DNA from: Atlantibacter hermannii
GTDB taxonomy: Bacteria; Pseudomonadota; Gammaproteobacteria; Enterobacterales; Enterobacteriaceae
Length of the DNA stretch: 64,000 nt
NCBI GenBank assembly: GCA_900635495.1
Contig: LR134136.1
Coordinates: 62,001-126,000, forward strand
Direction: 5' to 3'
Shown here: one piece after another, positions 54,898-63,449 of the stretch
How the letters are laid out: every line of letters starts with the position of its first letter
How positions within the stretch are numbered: the first letter of the stretch is position 1
Translations under genes and position numbers: made by a program
Notes under the pieces: model-generated
The model's input: the letters and a program-made list of their open reading frames with translations, nothing else
The model's database searches: none
What the model was told of the DNA's origin: nothing

Positions 54898-55610
54898 GAG
54901 CAGGCTCCTTCGCTAAAATGATAAAGATGGTTGTTGCACAGCCCGCGCTGGTTTTCGGCGCGTTCAAGGCACAAGGCAGAGAGCGGTTTGCGCTCGCCGT
55001 CGATGTGAATGCCCAGTGGCTGACGGGGATACGCCGTGGCGCGGCTCAACGGATGCGGACAGGTGTGAAGGATAACCAGCGTATCCATCGCGAAGCGCAA
55101 CGTGACACTGGCCCCCGCTTCTCCCTGGCGAACCAGCGCCAGTTTGCCGTCCTCATCAGCGGCGACATGGGCAAACAGATTCAGGCATGCCGCCATATCG
55201 CGTTTGCCGAGGCCGTATTTCGCCAGTTCGACCAGGAAGCTGTCATAGCCGTTCTGATGACGGTCGTTACGCGCCTGCTGGTAATCGCTCGTGCCGAACT
55301 GGTGTTCGATAAGCGCGGCGTTAGCGGTGCCGCACACCGTTTCATGCCAGCCGAAGCTGTCGTGCTCGATGCCGCAAAATATCCGTCCCATATCCGAATA
55401 GAGACAATGGCCCGCCGTCAGGCGAAACGTGTGCTGGCATTTCAGGGTATCGGGCGCGTTATAGCGCTCCAGCAGGTTTTCAGGGTTATAAAACAGTACG
55501 CCAGCGTTCACGCCGCCCGCCACATCGGTCAGGGTCAGCGCGGTGCCCCGGCGCATCATCAGCGACCAGTGGCTGCCTGCCGGTAACTCGGTTTGATAGG
55601 AATTCATCAT
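54891..55610 (-). CDS. carboxyguanidine deiminase subunit (urea carboxylase-associated protein 2, DUF1989)
   Basis: A 239-residue DUF1989 paralogue of the next gene, with the same core (LTDVAGGVNAGVLFYNPENLLERYNAPDT, then HDSFGWHETVCG and HTCPHPLS) and an added C-terminal tail. The two subunits together deiminate carboxyguanidine. The gene is between the ABC ATPase (9 bp) and the first deiminase subunit (overlap), so all are cotranscribed. Confidence 0.85.
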   Translation of the reverse strand: MMNSYQTELPAGSHWSLMMRRGTALTLTDVAGGVNAGVLFYNPENLLERYNAPDTLKCQHTFRLTAGHCLYSDMGRIFCGIEHDSFGWHETVCGTANAALIEHQFGTSDYQQARNDRHQNGYDSFLVELAKYGLGKRDMAACLNLFAHVAADEDGKLALVRQGEAGASVTLRFAMDTLVILHTCPHPLSRATAYPRQPLGIHIDGERKPLSALCLERAENQRGLCNNHLYHFSEGACSC

Positions 55611-55619
55611 GGCTCCTTC

Positions 55620-56421
55620 TTAATGGCCAAACAGCGCGGTGGGCTGTTCAGTGACGGGATACGGGGCATGCGGGAACAGCGGCGTCACGCTGCCTGCGGG
55701 TTTACGATCCAGTGGGATGTCGTAGGTGATACTGGCGCCATACGCGTCCGGCGCCTGGGGGTCGTGGCGTACTTTGTCGAACACCCACAGCCGGGAACCC
55801 AGCGAAAACCCCTCTTTCAAATCGTGGGTAATCATAAAAATGGTTAACTTATGGCGCTCCCACAGCGAACTAATCAGGACGTGCATCTCCGCGCGGATGC
55901 CCGGATCGAGCGCGCCGAACGGTTCGTCGAGCAACAGGATGCGCGGACGTTTCATTAACGCCTGCGCCAGCGCCAGGCGCTGCTGCATCCCACCGGAAAG
56001 CTGATGCGGGTATTTATCCTGCGCGCCCAGCAATCCGACCTGTTTCAACATCATGCGAGCCTGTTCGCGAATGGCGGCGCGTTTGCGCCCCCAGACACGG
56101 CCGAGCCATCGCGCCTGACTGAACTCCTCCGCCAGCATGACGTTCTCAATCACCGTAAGATGCGGGAATACCGAATAGCGCTGAAACACGATTCCGCGCT
56201 GGGCGTCAGGCTCCTGGGCCAGCGGCTGGCCGTCGAGCAAAAATGTGCCTTTGGAAGGGGACTCCGTGCCGAGCAGCATCTTCAGAAAAGTGGTTTTTAC
56301 CGCAGCCGGACGCGCCGACAATGGTAATAAACTCCCCTTCGTCAACGCTGACGTTGAGCCGCTCCAGCACCACCTGGCTGCCGTAATCTTTCCCGACGTT
56401 TTTCAGTTCTAATAAAGACAT
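55620..56421 (-). pseudogene. guanidine ABC transporter ATP-binding protein, single-base frameshift
   Basis: NitT/TauT-type ABC ATPase. The N-terminus MSLLELKNVGKDYGSQ starts at 56421. The frame breaks inside Walker A: GASGCGKTTFLKMLLG is interrupted by an extra base in the T run 56294-56298 (GCGKN...). Removing it gives 266 residues, the family length. Signature LSGGMQQRLALA, Walker B ILLLDEPFGALD and the H-loop ITHDLKEGF are intact. It energises the permease encoded just upstream. Probably functional in the cell. Confidence 0.88.
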
Positions 56422-56430
56422 GGCAACTCC

Positions 56431-57242
56431 TTAACGGGCGTAGTACCAGGGGAAACAGCGGCGGTTAACGATCCGCAGCAGCAAATCAAGGGCGAAAGCG
56501 AGCAGGGTTATCCAGGCGACGTAAGGCAAAATCACGTCCATCGCCATATAACGGCGCATCAGGAATATGCGGTAACCCAACCCTTCGGTGGCGGCAATGG
56601 CTTCTGCCGCAATCAAAAACAGCCATGCTGAGCAGAGCGACAGGCGGACCGCGTCAATCAGCCGCGGCATCAGCTGCGGCAAAAATACCCGCCACAAAAT
56701 TTGCCCGCTGTGCCCGCCCAGCGTCTGGGCTTTGATCAACTGTTCATGGGGAATGGCCATGGCCTGAAGCTGCAAATCGCGAACGATAAACGGCGTAATG
56801 CCAATCACGATCAGCACGATTTTCGAGAGCTCGCCAAGGCCGAAGCAGATAAACAGAATGGGCAGAATAGCCAGCGGCGGGATCAGTGCCAGCGTGGTAA
56901 TCAGCGGTGATAAAAACGCCCGTACAGCAGGCAGCGCGCCGCAAAACAGGCCGAAAGCCAGCGCGACAATCGCGCTCAGCGCCGCGCCGCTGAGCAGACG
57001 TAGCAGGCTGGCGGCGGTATCGGTCCACAGCAGATACTCCCCGGTGCGCGGGCTGGGGGTAAACGCCATCCGGTCAATGGCGCTGAACATGGCATCAAAA
57101 CCGGGCAGCAGCTTATCGGCGCTATTGGCCGCCAGCCGCGCGTCGGAGGCGATCAGATAGATAAACAGCATCGCCAGTAGCGGAAGCGCGCCCAGCAGCA
57201 CCCGGCTCATCGGCTGCGGTTGAAAGTTGATAATTTGCGCAT
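56431..57242 (-). pseudogene. guanidine ABC transporter permease, frameshift at its start
   Basis: NitT/TauT-type inner-membrane permease with six hydrophobic segments and the EAA loop (AQTLGGHSGQILWRVFLPQL). An ATG at 57240-57242 with CACGGAGG upstream is the natural start, but one base is missing near 57237-57238; with it the protein begins MRQIINFQPQPMSRVLLG and has 270 residues. As written the reading frame runs in from the binding-protein gene and makes a false fusion. Confidence 0.82.
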
Positions 57243-57256
57243 GGACGCCTCCGTGA

Positions 57257-58313
57257 TCAGAGTTGGTTAGTGGCTGCAAGTCGGACGAATTCGTCGCTAA
57301 AACGTAATTTGACGTTTTTGCGTGTCGCCCCCAGACGCCCGCAGGCGTTTCGATGCCGACCACATCAGCAGACGGCGCGGCGTCGCCCAACAAACCGTGG
57401 GAGAAAGAGAACTCCGCCACTTTTTGCATAGTGGTTTTCAGCTGTGGGCTGGTGGTAAATGCCAGCGCCAGTTGGGGAGTGGTGAACAGATGCGTGGCGG
57501 CCAGTTGTCCGTCAAAGCCTTCCAGCGTGGTCCCTGCCGCTTCGCCCATCAGAGTGCGTGCTGCTTTAGCGGTTTCGCTGTCGCCCTGCATGGTTTTCAG
57601 GGTTTCAAACCATGCGCCGGTCAGCGCTTTGCCCAGCTCTGGATTGCTTTTCAGCGTGGCGGTATTGACCACCAGCAGGTCGAGGATCTCGCCGGGGATT
57701 TTCGCTGAGGTGAACAGGGTTTTCGCACCCGGTTGCTTTTGCGCTTCGGCCAGCAACGGGTTCCAGGTAACGATGTTTTTCACATCCGGCGTGGTGAAGG
57801 CGGAAACCAGATCTGCATCCGCCGTATTGACGACCGTAATGTCTTTTTCGCTCAGGCCTGCTGTTTCCAGCGCCCGTGCCAGCAAATAGTGGGAGACGGA
57901 CAGCTCCACCAGATTCACCGCCTGGCCTTTTAGCGCCGCGACGCTGTCGGCGGATTTGGTCAGGATGCCGTCGTTGCCGTTGGAGTAGTCACCGACGATG
58001 AGCGCCGTGGAATCCACGCCGCCGCTGGCGGGCAGGGTGAGCGCATCCATATTGGTCATGGTGCAGCCGTCAAATCGCCTGCGGTGTACTGGTTTACGGA
58101 TTCGATATAGTCGTTAACCTGCACGAACTGGATATCAATGTTGTACTTGTCGGCCCATTTTTTGATGATGCCGCTCTGTTGGGCGTAATCCCAGGGCATC
58201 CATCCGGCATAAATCGACCAGCAGAGTTTGAAGGCGGGTTTGGCCGCCGCGGCGGAGGCGCTAAACAGAACCAGCGCGGCGAGCAGGAGACCTTTATAAC
58301 GGGCTTTAAGCAT
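57257..58313 (-). pseudogene. guanidine ABC transporter substrate-binding protein, two frameshifts
   Basis: NMT1/TauA-type periplasmic binding protein. The product starts MLKARYKGLLLAALVLFSASAAAAKP, a signal peptide with AAAA cleavage region. Missing bases in the A run 58072-58074 (GDFDGCTMTNMDAL expected) and the C run 57328-57332 (GVWGATRKNVKLRF expected) break the frame. Correction gives 352 residues ending LRFSDEFVRLAATNQL at 57257. First gene of the guanidine operon, directly after the riboswitch; the ATG has AGAGGAA upstream. Confidence 0.85.
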
Positions 58314-58344
58314 GACGGTTCCTCTGACGTTAACGGAATAAGCA

Positions 58345-58374
58345 GGAGGGCGCGAGCCAGTCGCGTATCCTCCC
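58345..58374 (-). terminator. riboswitch expression-platform hairpin
   Basis: GGGAGG (complement of 58369-58374), the 3' edge of the aptamer, can pair with CCCTCC (complement of 58345-58350) around an inner GCGA/TCGC stem. This would compete with the aptamer's closing helix. The following T-poor tail leaves open whether control is at termination or elsewhere. Confidence 0.6.
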
Positions 58375-58453
58375 GGGCTTTTGTCCCGCCGTGTAACCGC
58401 CAGAGGGCGGTCGATCGCTCTCGGACCAGCGTCTTGCGACCGGAACCCTAGCG
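58366..58453 (-). promoter_or_regulatory. guanidine-I (ykkC) riboswitch
   Basis: The minus strand carries the conserved elements of the ykkC class in order: CTAGGGTTCCGG (58440-58451), GGTCCGAGAG, a variable CCGCC/GGCGG stem, ACACGGCGGGACAAAAGCCC and GGGAGG. Guanidine-I riboswitches sense free guanidinium and turn on guanidine export or degradation genes. It sits in the leader of the binding-protein gene, 53-140 nt before its ATG, and defines the substrate of this operon as guanidine. Confidence 0.94.
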
Positions 58454-58515
58454 ATCCATTTCCAGATTGTCTGGCGACGGCGGCTTACCGCCTGTCCCCC
58501 CTGCACGGTATACAG

Positions 58516-58531
58516 AGCAAGATGAGTGCCA
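58516..58531 (-). promoter_or_regulatory. sigma-54 promoter of the guanidine operon
   Basis: TGGCAC-N5-TTGCT on the minus strand, GG and GC separated by exactly ten bases, matches the -24/-12 consensus of RpoN promoters. The predicted start is near 58505, just upstream of the riboswitch aptamer. Nitrogen control through NtrC is the likely input. Confidence 0.75.
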
Positions 58532-58774
58532 GTTTCGGTTAAACGTCAAAAAAACCAGTGCTTACAACGGACTGCATCACGCAGGTCAGCCGGAGGCGCC
58601 ACTCCCGTTGCGTCATGACGGTGCAGCACGGTGTGCAGTGGCGCACCGGGATGAAGCAGCGGGCAAAGAGTTTGCCTCACAGGGGTATCATGCAGGGCGC
58701 GACTGCACTATCCTTGTCAACGTTGAAGGCACGCGGGTTGTCGTGTGCGTATTTTTGGGTGAAGGAGTTTAAAG
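58532..58774. other. guanidine operon-yiaF divergent spacer
   Basis: About 240 bp with no convincing gene. Imperfect dyads rich in GCAC/GTGC (58620-58647) and an NtrC-like TGCACTATCCTTGTCA (58704-58719) could be enhancer sites for the sigma-54 promoter; neither is a full match to the NtrC consensus. The yiaF promoter also lies here. Confidence 0.35.
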
Positions 58775-59485
58775 ATGGCGACAGGAAAGTCCTGCTCTCG
58801 CTGGTTTGCGCCTTTGGCGGCGTTACTGATGGTGGTCAGCCTGAGCGGTTGCTTCGATAAAGAGGGCGATCAACGCAAAGCGTTTATCGATTTTCTGCAA
58901 AACACAGTAATGCGCAGCGGCGAACGTCTGCCGACGCTGACGGCGGACCAGAAAAAGCAATTTGGGCCGTTTGTTTCGGATTACGCCATTATTTATGGCT
59001 ATTCCCAGCAGGTTACTCAGGCGATGGATGCCGGTATTCGTCCGGTCGTCGATAGCGTCAACGCGATCCGCGTTCCGCAGGATTATATGACGCAAAGCAA
59101 CGCGCTGCGTCAGGCTAACGGGTCACTGGGCGTTCTGAGTCAGCAACTGCAAAACGCCAAAATGCAGGCAGACAGCTCAAAAGCGTCGCTGAAGCAGGCA
59201 GATGATTTAAAACCCGTCTACGACAAAGCCTTTGAAAAAGTCGTCACCACGCCGGCAAACGCGCTGCAACCGCTGATCCCGGCGGCGCAGACCTTTACCC
59301 AACAGCTGGTGCAGGTCGGTGATTTTATCAGCCAGCAGGGTACCCAGGTGAGCTTTGTGGCCAACGGCATTCAGTTCCCAACGTCTCAACAGGCAAGCCA
59401 GTACAACCAATTGATTGGGCCGCTGGCGGCGCAGCATCAGGCGTTTAATCAGGCGTATTCCGCCGTCGTTAACGCGCTGCAATAA
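58775..59485 (+). CDS. yiaF: DUF3053 lipoprotein YiaF
   Basis: A 236-residue predicted lipoprotein, identical in length to E. coli YiaF. The signal peptide ends in the lipobox LSGC (Cys26); a long helical region follows with conserved FIDFLQNTVMRSGERLPTL and FVANGIQFPTSQQAS near the C-terminus. DUF3053, function unknown, probably attached to the periplasmic face of a membrane. GAAGGAG precedes the ATG. In E. coli it neighbours yiaG; here the guanidine operon separates them. Confidence 0.93.
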   Translation: MATGKSCSRWFAPLAALLMVVSLSGCFDKEGDQRKAFIDFLQNTVMRSGERLPTLTADQKKQFGPFVSDYAIIYGYSQQVTQAMDAGIRPVVDSVNAIRVPQDYMTQSNALRQANGSLGVLSQQLQNAKMQADSSKASLKQADDLKPVYDKAFEKVVTTPANALQPLIPAAQTFTQQLVQVGDFISQQGTQVSFVANGIQFPTSQQASQYNQLIGPLAAQHQAFNQAYSAVVNALQ

Positions 59486-59492
59486 TCTTTCC

Positions 59493-59529
59493 GCTTCCTC
59501 GCGCCGGGTGTGTGAGGAAGCTTTTTTTT
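59493..59529 (+). terminator. rho-independent terminator of yiaF
   Basis: GCTTCCTC/GAGGAAGC stem followed by eight T residues. Confidence 0.9.
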
Positions 59530-59680
59530 ACCCCGAATATGAAACTGGTGTGCATTTCCTGTCTGTTTGTGCCTATTTGACCGGCACATGTTTCATTCAC
59601 CCGCCCCGCTTGCTATAACGTTGCCACTGGAAGTCATAAAAAAATTAACTCCTACCCTAACGAAAGCGTAAGGACATCCC

Positions 59681-61261
59681 ATGTCTGATATTCGGCAACG
59701 CACCGTGGAAAATATGCAAAAGTTTTCCAGAGCAATGATCGGGGCAGTCTTATTTTTACCGGTAATCGGTTTAATTCTGGCGCTCAGTTCAGTATTAACA
59801 AATCCCACATTAATTCCTGAAAACAGTGTTATTCATAATATTGGCCAGTTATTAGGTGATACGTTTTGGCCGTTGTTTGGAAATTTAGGTTTATTATTTT
59901 GCGTGGGCATCAGTTATGGCCTGGCGAAAGATAAAAAAACCGAAGTCGCCCTGGTGGCGGTGATGTGTTTTATTATGTTTTTAGGCGCAAACCACTCCTG
60001 GCTTGAATTAACACATCATGTCGCGGATACCATCAACGGTGAATATTATGGCACCGGGCAAACGCGGTTGTTGGGTTTTGTTGTTGTCGATATGGGGGTA
60101 TTTCTCGGCATCATTCTGGGCTGCACGATTGCGTGGGTACATAATAAAGTTTCGCAGATTGAATTACCCGGCGCGCTTTCCATGTACGGCGGCGCAAAGC
60201 TAACGCTGATAGCCATGACGCCGGTAGTGCTGCTTTATGCTATTGCCTTTACCACCATCTGGCCGTTCATGACCCATGGCATTACTGCGCTTACCGGTTT
60301 TATGAAAAATGCCGGTGTGGCGGGCGTGTTCGTTTACGGTTTCTTTGAAAAATTTCTGATTCCTACCGGGCTGCATCACTTCGTCTGGTCGCCGTTCCAG
60401 CTTACGCAGATTGGCGGCACCCTGACGGTGGACGGGCAGACAGTATCCGGCACGCAGGCGATTTTCCTGGCCTATATGCGCCATCCGGATTTAACGCCGA
60501 TCATGAACGACGCGCTGCGTTTTTCACAGCAGGGCATGACGACGATCTTCGGGCTTTCCGGCGCGGCGCTGGCGTTTTATCACACCGCCACCCCGGCCAA
60601 AAAACAGATGGCGAAAGCCATCTTATTACCGGCGATCATTACCTCCATTTTGACCGGTATTACCGAACCGATTGAATTTACTTTCCTGTTTGTTTCTCCG
60701 CTGCTTTGGGTGATCCATGCCACCCTGACGGCGGCATCACAGGCGATTTGCGACCTGTTCAGCGTACGTCCGTGGGGAGCGTCAGGTTTAATTGAGTTTG
60801 TGATTTATAACCTGCCGTTGCCGGTAGCATTAACCCGCTGGCCGTTATATATCGTGATCGGTATTGGGCAATTTGCCGCTTATTACGTGATATTCCGCAC
60901 GCTGGTCGTCAAATTAAATCTGAAAACCCCAGGGCGCGAAGACGATGACGAAGTGAAGTTGTACAGCAAACAGGATTACCAGGCGAAGAATAAACAAAAA
61001 AATAATGATGTGACCGACGAGATTATTAATGGCTTAGGTGGCCGTGAAAATATTGTCTCGGTAGATAATTGCTTCACCCGTTTACGTGTCGCGGTAAAAG
61101 ATTTAACGCAGGTTAATGATGCCATCCTGAAATCAACCGGGGCTAACGGCGTCGTAAGAAATAATAATGAAGTACAGGTTATTTATGGCGTGAGAGTAGG
61201 GCAAATTCGCTCACGAGTGGACGTCTGGCTCGCGCAAACACAAACCGGGAGTAACGTATGA
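59681..61261 (+). CDS. alpha-glucoside-type PTS permease EIICB
   Basis: A 526-residue PTS permease of the glucose superfamily (MalX/GlvC/AglA type). Residues about 1-420 are IIC, with about ten membrane segments and the substrate-site motif GITEPIEFTFLFVSPLLW; residues about 445-515 are IIB with the phospho-Cys464 in SVDNCFTRLRV. There is no IIA domain, so it must use Crr (EIIA-Glc). Klebsiella AglA (alpha-glucosides) and MalX are the nearest types by architecture; substrate is inferred. The stop overlaps the GH4 gene start (ATGA, 61258-61261). Upstream (59530-59680) lies its promoter; no operator was recognised. Confidence 0.86.
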   Translation: MSDIRQRTVENMQKFSRAMIGAVLFLPVIGLILALSSVLTNPTLIPENSVIHNIGQLLGDTFWPLFGNLGLLFCVGISYGLAKDKKTEVALVAVMCFIMFLGANHSWLELTHHVADTINGEYYGTGQTRLLGFVVVDMGVFLGIILGCTIAWVHNKVSQIELPGALSMYGGAKLTLIAMTPVVLLYAIAFTTIWPFMTHGITALTGFMKNAGVAGVFVYGFFEKFLIPTGLHHFVWSPFQLTQIGGTLTVDGQTVSGTQAIFLAYMRHPDLTPIMNDALRFSQQGMTTIFGLSGAALAFYHTATPAKKQMAKAILLPAIITSILTGITEPIEFTFLFVSPLLWVIHATLTAASQAICDLFSVRPWGASGLIEFVIYNLPLPVALTRWPLYIVIGIGQFAAYYVIFRTLVVKLNLKTPGREDDDEVKLYSKQDYQAKNKQKNNDVTDEIINGLGGRENIVSVDNCFTRLRVAVKDLTQVNDAILKSTGANGVVRNNNEVQVIYGVRVGQIRSRVDVWLAQTQTGSNV

Positions 61262-62628
61262 AATTAGCAGTATTAGGTGGCGGCGGCGTTCGCTCAGCAT
61301 TTTTAGCCAAATCTCTGGCGTACAATGCCCATCGCATTAATCTTAAAGAAGTCGTTTTCCTGGACAGCTCTGAAGAGAATCTGGCGCTGTTTGGCGAACT
61401 GGCGCGCTATGTGTTCACCACGATTCGCCCGGATATTGATTTCAAACTGACGCGCGATCCGCTGGTGGCGCTGAAAGATGCCAATTACATCATTACCACC
61501 CTGCGCGTCGGCGGCGATGAAAGCCGCATTCGCGATGAGCGAATTGCGCTGAATTTAAATACTCTGGGCCAGGAAACCACGGGCGCAGGCGGTTTCGCGA
61601 TGGCGCTGCGTTCAGTGCCTGCGATCCTCGAATATTGCCGTCTGATTGAAGAACACGCCGCCAGCGATGCGATTCTGTTTAACTTCACCAACCCGTCGGG
61701 GCTGGTGACGGAAGCCATTGTGAAATCAGGCTTCAGCCGTCGCGTTTATGGCATCTGCGACGCGCCGTCGGAGCTGATCCGTGAATTACCCGCGCTGCTC
61801 GACTGCGAAGAACGCGATTTGCGGGTGGAGTGCTACGGCCTGAACCATTTTTCATGGTTTACCAACATCACCGTGAAAGGCGAGTCGGTCACTGAAAAGC
61901 TGATCAACATGCCGGAACTGTATAAGCAGACCGCTATGCAGTACTTTTCGCCAGAACTGGTGCGCCTGTGCGACAACCAGTTACTTAACGAATACCTCTA
62001 TTACTACTACTACAAAGAAGAAGCGCTGGCGGCCATTCAGGCTTCCGGTGAAACGCGCGGCGAACAGATCGCCCGCATTAACCACGAAATGCGTGAAGAG
62101 TTATCCGGTATTGATGTCAAAGCCGAGCCGCAGCGTGCGTTTGCCGTATGGATGAAACACTATTTACGGCGTGAAAACAGCTATATGCAAAATGAATCGC
62201 AGCAGGAAAAATTCCACACCAGGGAACCGCTTACGCTGCAACAATTCATTGAAGAGCCGGATACCGGTGGCTATGCGGGCGTGGCGCTGGATATCCTTGA
62301 GGCGGTGAACAGCAAGGAAACCAAACGCATCGTGGTATCGATACCGAATAACGGCACGCTGGACTTCCTGCGTCCGGACGATGTGATTGAAATCAGCTGC
62401 GATCTCAGCAAGAACGGCTTAAAGCCGGTAACCCCTGCGTACGTGCCCCAGGCGCAGAAAAATATGATCTCCTGCGTGAAGGAATACGAACGGCTGGGCG
62501 TGGAGGCTATCCTCACCGGTGATCGCAGCCTGGCGGTGCGGGCGTTGATGGCGCACCCGCTGATAGGTTCGTGGAGCCTGGCGGAAAAACTGGTTCATGC
62601 TTATATCGATGAACCTAAACACGCCTGA
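61258..62628 (+). CDS. GH4 6-phospho-glucosidase
   Basis: A 456-residue NAD- and Mn-dependent glycoside hydrolase family 4 enzyme. The Rossmann loop is VLGGGGVRSAFL (5-16); NFTNPSGL at 142-149 and GLNHFSW at 194-200 are family motifs. The metal-region motif is Cys167-Asp168-Ala169-Pro170. In GH4, CDxP is found in 6-phospho-alpha-glucosidases such as GlvA and CN[VI]P in the beta-specific enzymes, so alpha-6-phosphoglucosides are the likely substrates, in line with the coupled PTS permease. It splits the imported phosphorylated disaccharide in the cytoplasm. Confidence 0.85.
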   Translation: MKLAVLGGGGVRSAFLAKSLAYNAHRINLKEVVFLDSSEENLALFGELARYVFTTIRPDIDFKLTRDPLVALKDANYIITTLRVGGDESRIRDERIALNLNTLGQETTGAGGFAMALRSVPAILEYCRLIEEHAASDAILFNFTNPSGLVTEAIVKSGFSRRVYGICDAPSELIRELPALLDCEERDLRVECYGLNHFSWFTNITVKGESVTEKLINMPELYKQTAMQYFSPELVRLCDNQLLNEYLYYYYYKEEALAAIQASGETRGEQIARINHEMREELSGIDVKAEPQRAFAVWMKHYLRRENSYMQNESQQEKFHTREPLTLQQFIEEPDTGGYAGVALDILEAVNSKETKRIVVSIPNNGTLDFLRPDDVIEISCDLSKNGLKPVTPAYVPQAQKNMISCVKEYERLGVEAILTGDRSLAVRALMAHPLIGSWSLAEKLVHAYIDEPKHA

Positions 62629-62637
62629 GGCTGTGAA

Positions 62638-62664
62638 TAAAGGGGCGTTGCGCCCCTTTATTTT
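62638..62664. terminator. bidirectional terminator between the GH4 and RpiR genes
   Basis: AGGGGCG/CGCCCCT hairpin (62641-62657) with a T tract on the plus strand and A/T-rich flank on the minus strand. Confidence 0.85.
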
Positions 62665-63371
62665 TTCTGGTTAAACCACAGCTTCAGTAAATGCTCGAAC
62701 CCTAAAATACAGTAGCCAAAAAACGGATTGGACCAGTAAATATCGTCATCATACTTTTGCGGGTCGTGAATAATAAATGCGGTATCCGCCTGGGTTGCCA
62801 GCGGGCTTTGGTAATCGCCGGTAAAACAGATGATATTGATATTTTTATTTTCCAGCGCTTTAAGCCAGTTTAAGGCGAAGCTGCTGCGTCCGGATTTGGA
62901 TATTATCCAGATGGAATCAAATTTGGCGGCGGTCTTTTGTTCGAGAATTTCATAATCGGGCCACAGCGCCAGGGAAGCGTTTACCCCGGTAACCAGAAAT
63001 TTATTATAAATATACTGGGCGATAAGCTGCGAAAAGCCGCTGCCATGGATAAGGATTTTTTCACGGCTTAGCCCTTCCAGCAGCGTGTCCAGGGAGTGTG
63101 CGGGCTGAATATTCATGAAATCAACATCGTTGGTGACATCACGCCGGGGCATCGTAATGTTGAATTTAATGAAATACACCATTTCCAGCCAGCCGCTGAA
63201 TTTTAATTTTTTGGCCAGCCGGACCAGCGTTGAAGGGTTGCTGTAACATTTCTCAGCGACGCTGCGCACGCCTTCTTTAAGGCATAGCTCAGGGTTTTCC
63301 TGAATAGTATTCAGTACCAGTAATTCTGTTCGGGTGAATTTAATATCACGGAATAAATTTTGGATGTCCAT
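62658..63371 (-). CDS. RpiR-family transcriptional regulator
   Basis: A 237-residue regulator. Residues about 1-75 form the RpiR-type HTH (RSVAEKCYSNPSTLVRLAKKLKFSGW); residues about 95-225 form a SIS sugar-phosphate-binding domain (ILIHGSGFSQLIAQYI, IWIISKSGRSSFALNW). It probably senses the phosphorylated glucoside and controls the convergent PTS/GH4 operon and the divergent transporter. GGAGCGC lies near its ATG. Confidence 0.88.
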   Translation of the reverse strand: MDIQNLFRDIKFTRTELLVLNTIQENPELCLKEGVRSVAEKCYSNPSTLVRLAKKLKFSGWLEMVYFIKFNITMPRRDVTNDVDFMNIQPAHSLDTLLEGLSREKILIHGSGFSQLIAQYIYNKFLVTGVNASLALWPDYEILEQKTAAKFDSIWIISKSGRSSFALNWLKALENKNINIICFTGDYQSPLATQADTAFIIHDPQKYDDDIYWSNPFFGYCILGFEHLLKLWFNQKK

Positions 63372-63449
63372 TATGCGCTCCCGATAATCTTCAAAACTTT
63401 ATCACAAGACGGCGCAGCACGGCATAACGCGTAAAGGAAATAACGTCAA

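Noticed and set aside
56431..58059. Novel receptor-permease fusion protein
   Set aside because: Explained by two missing bases; separate stop and start signals are visible in the neighbouring frame.
58620..58719. NtrC enhancer sites for the guanidine operon
   Set aside because: GCAC/GTGC dyads are present but spacing does not fit the GCAC-N7-GTGC consensus, so they are only mentioned as possible.
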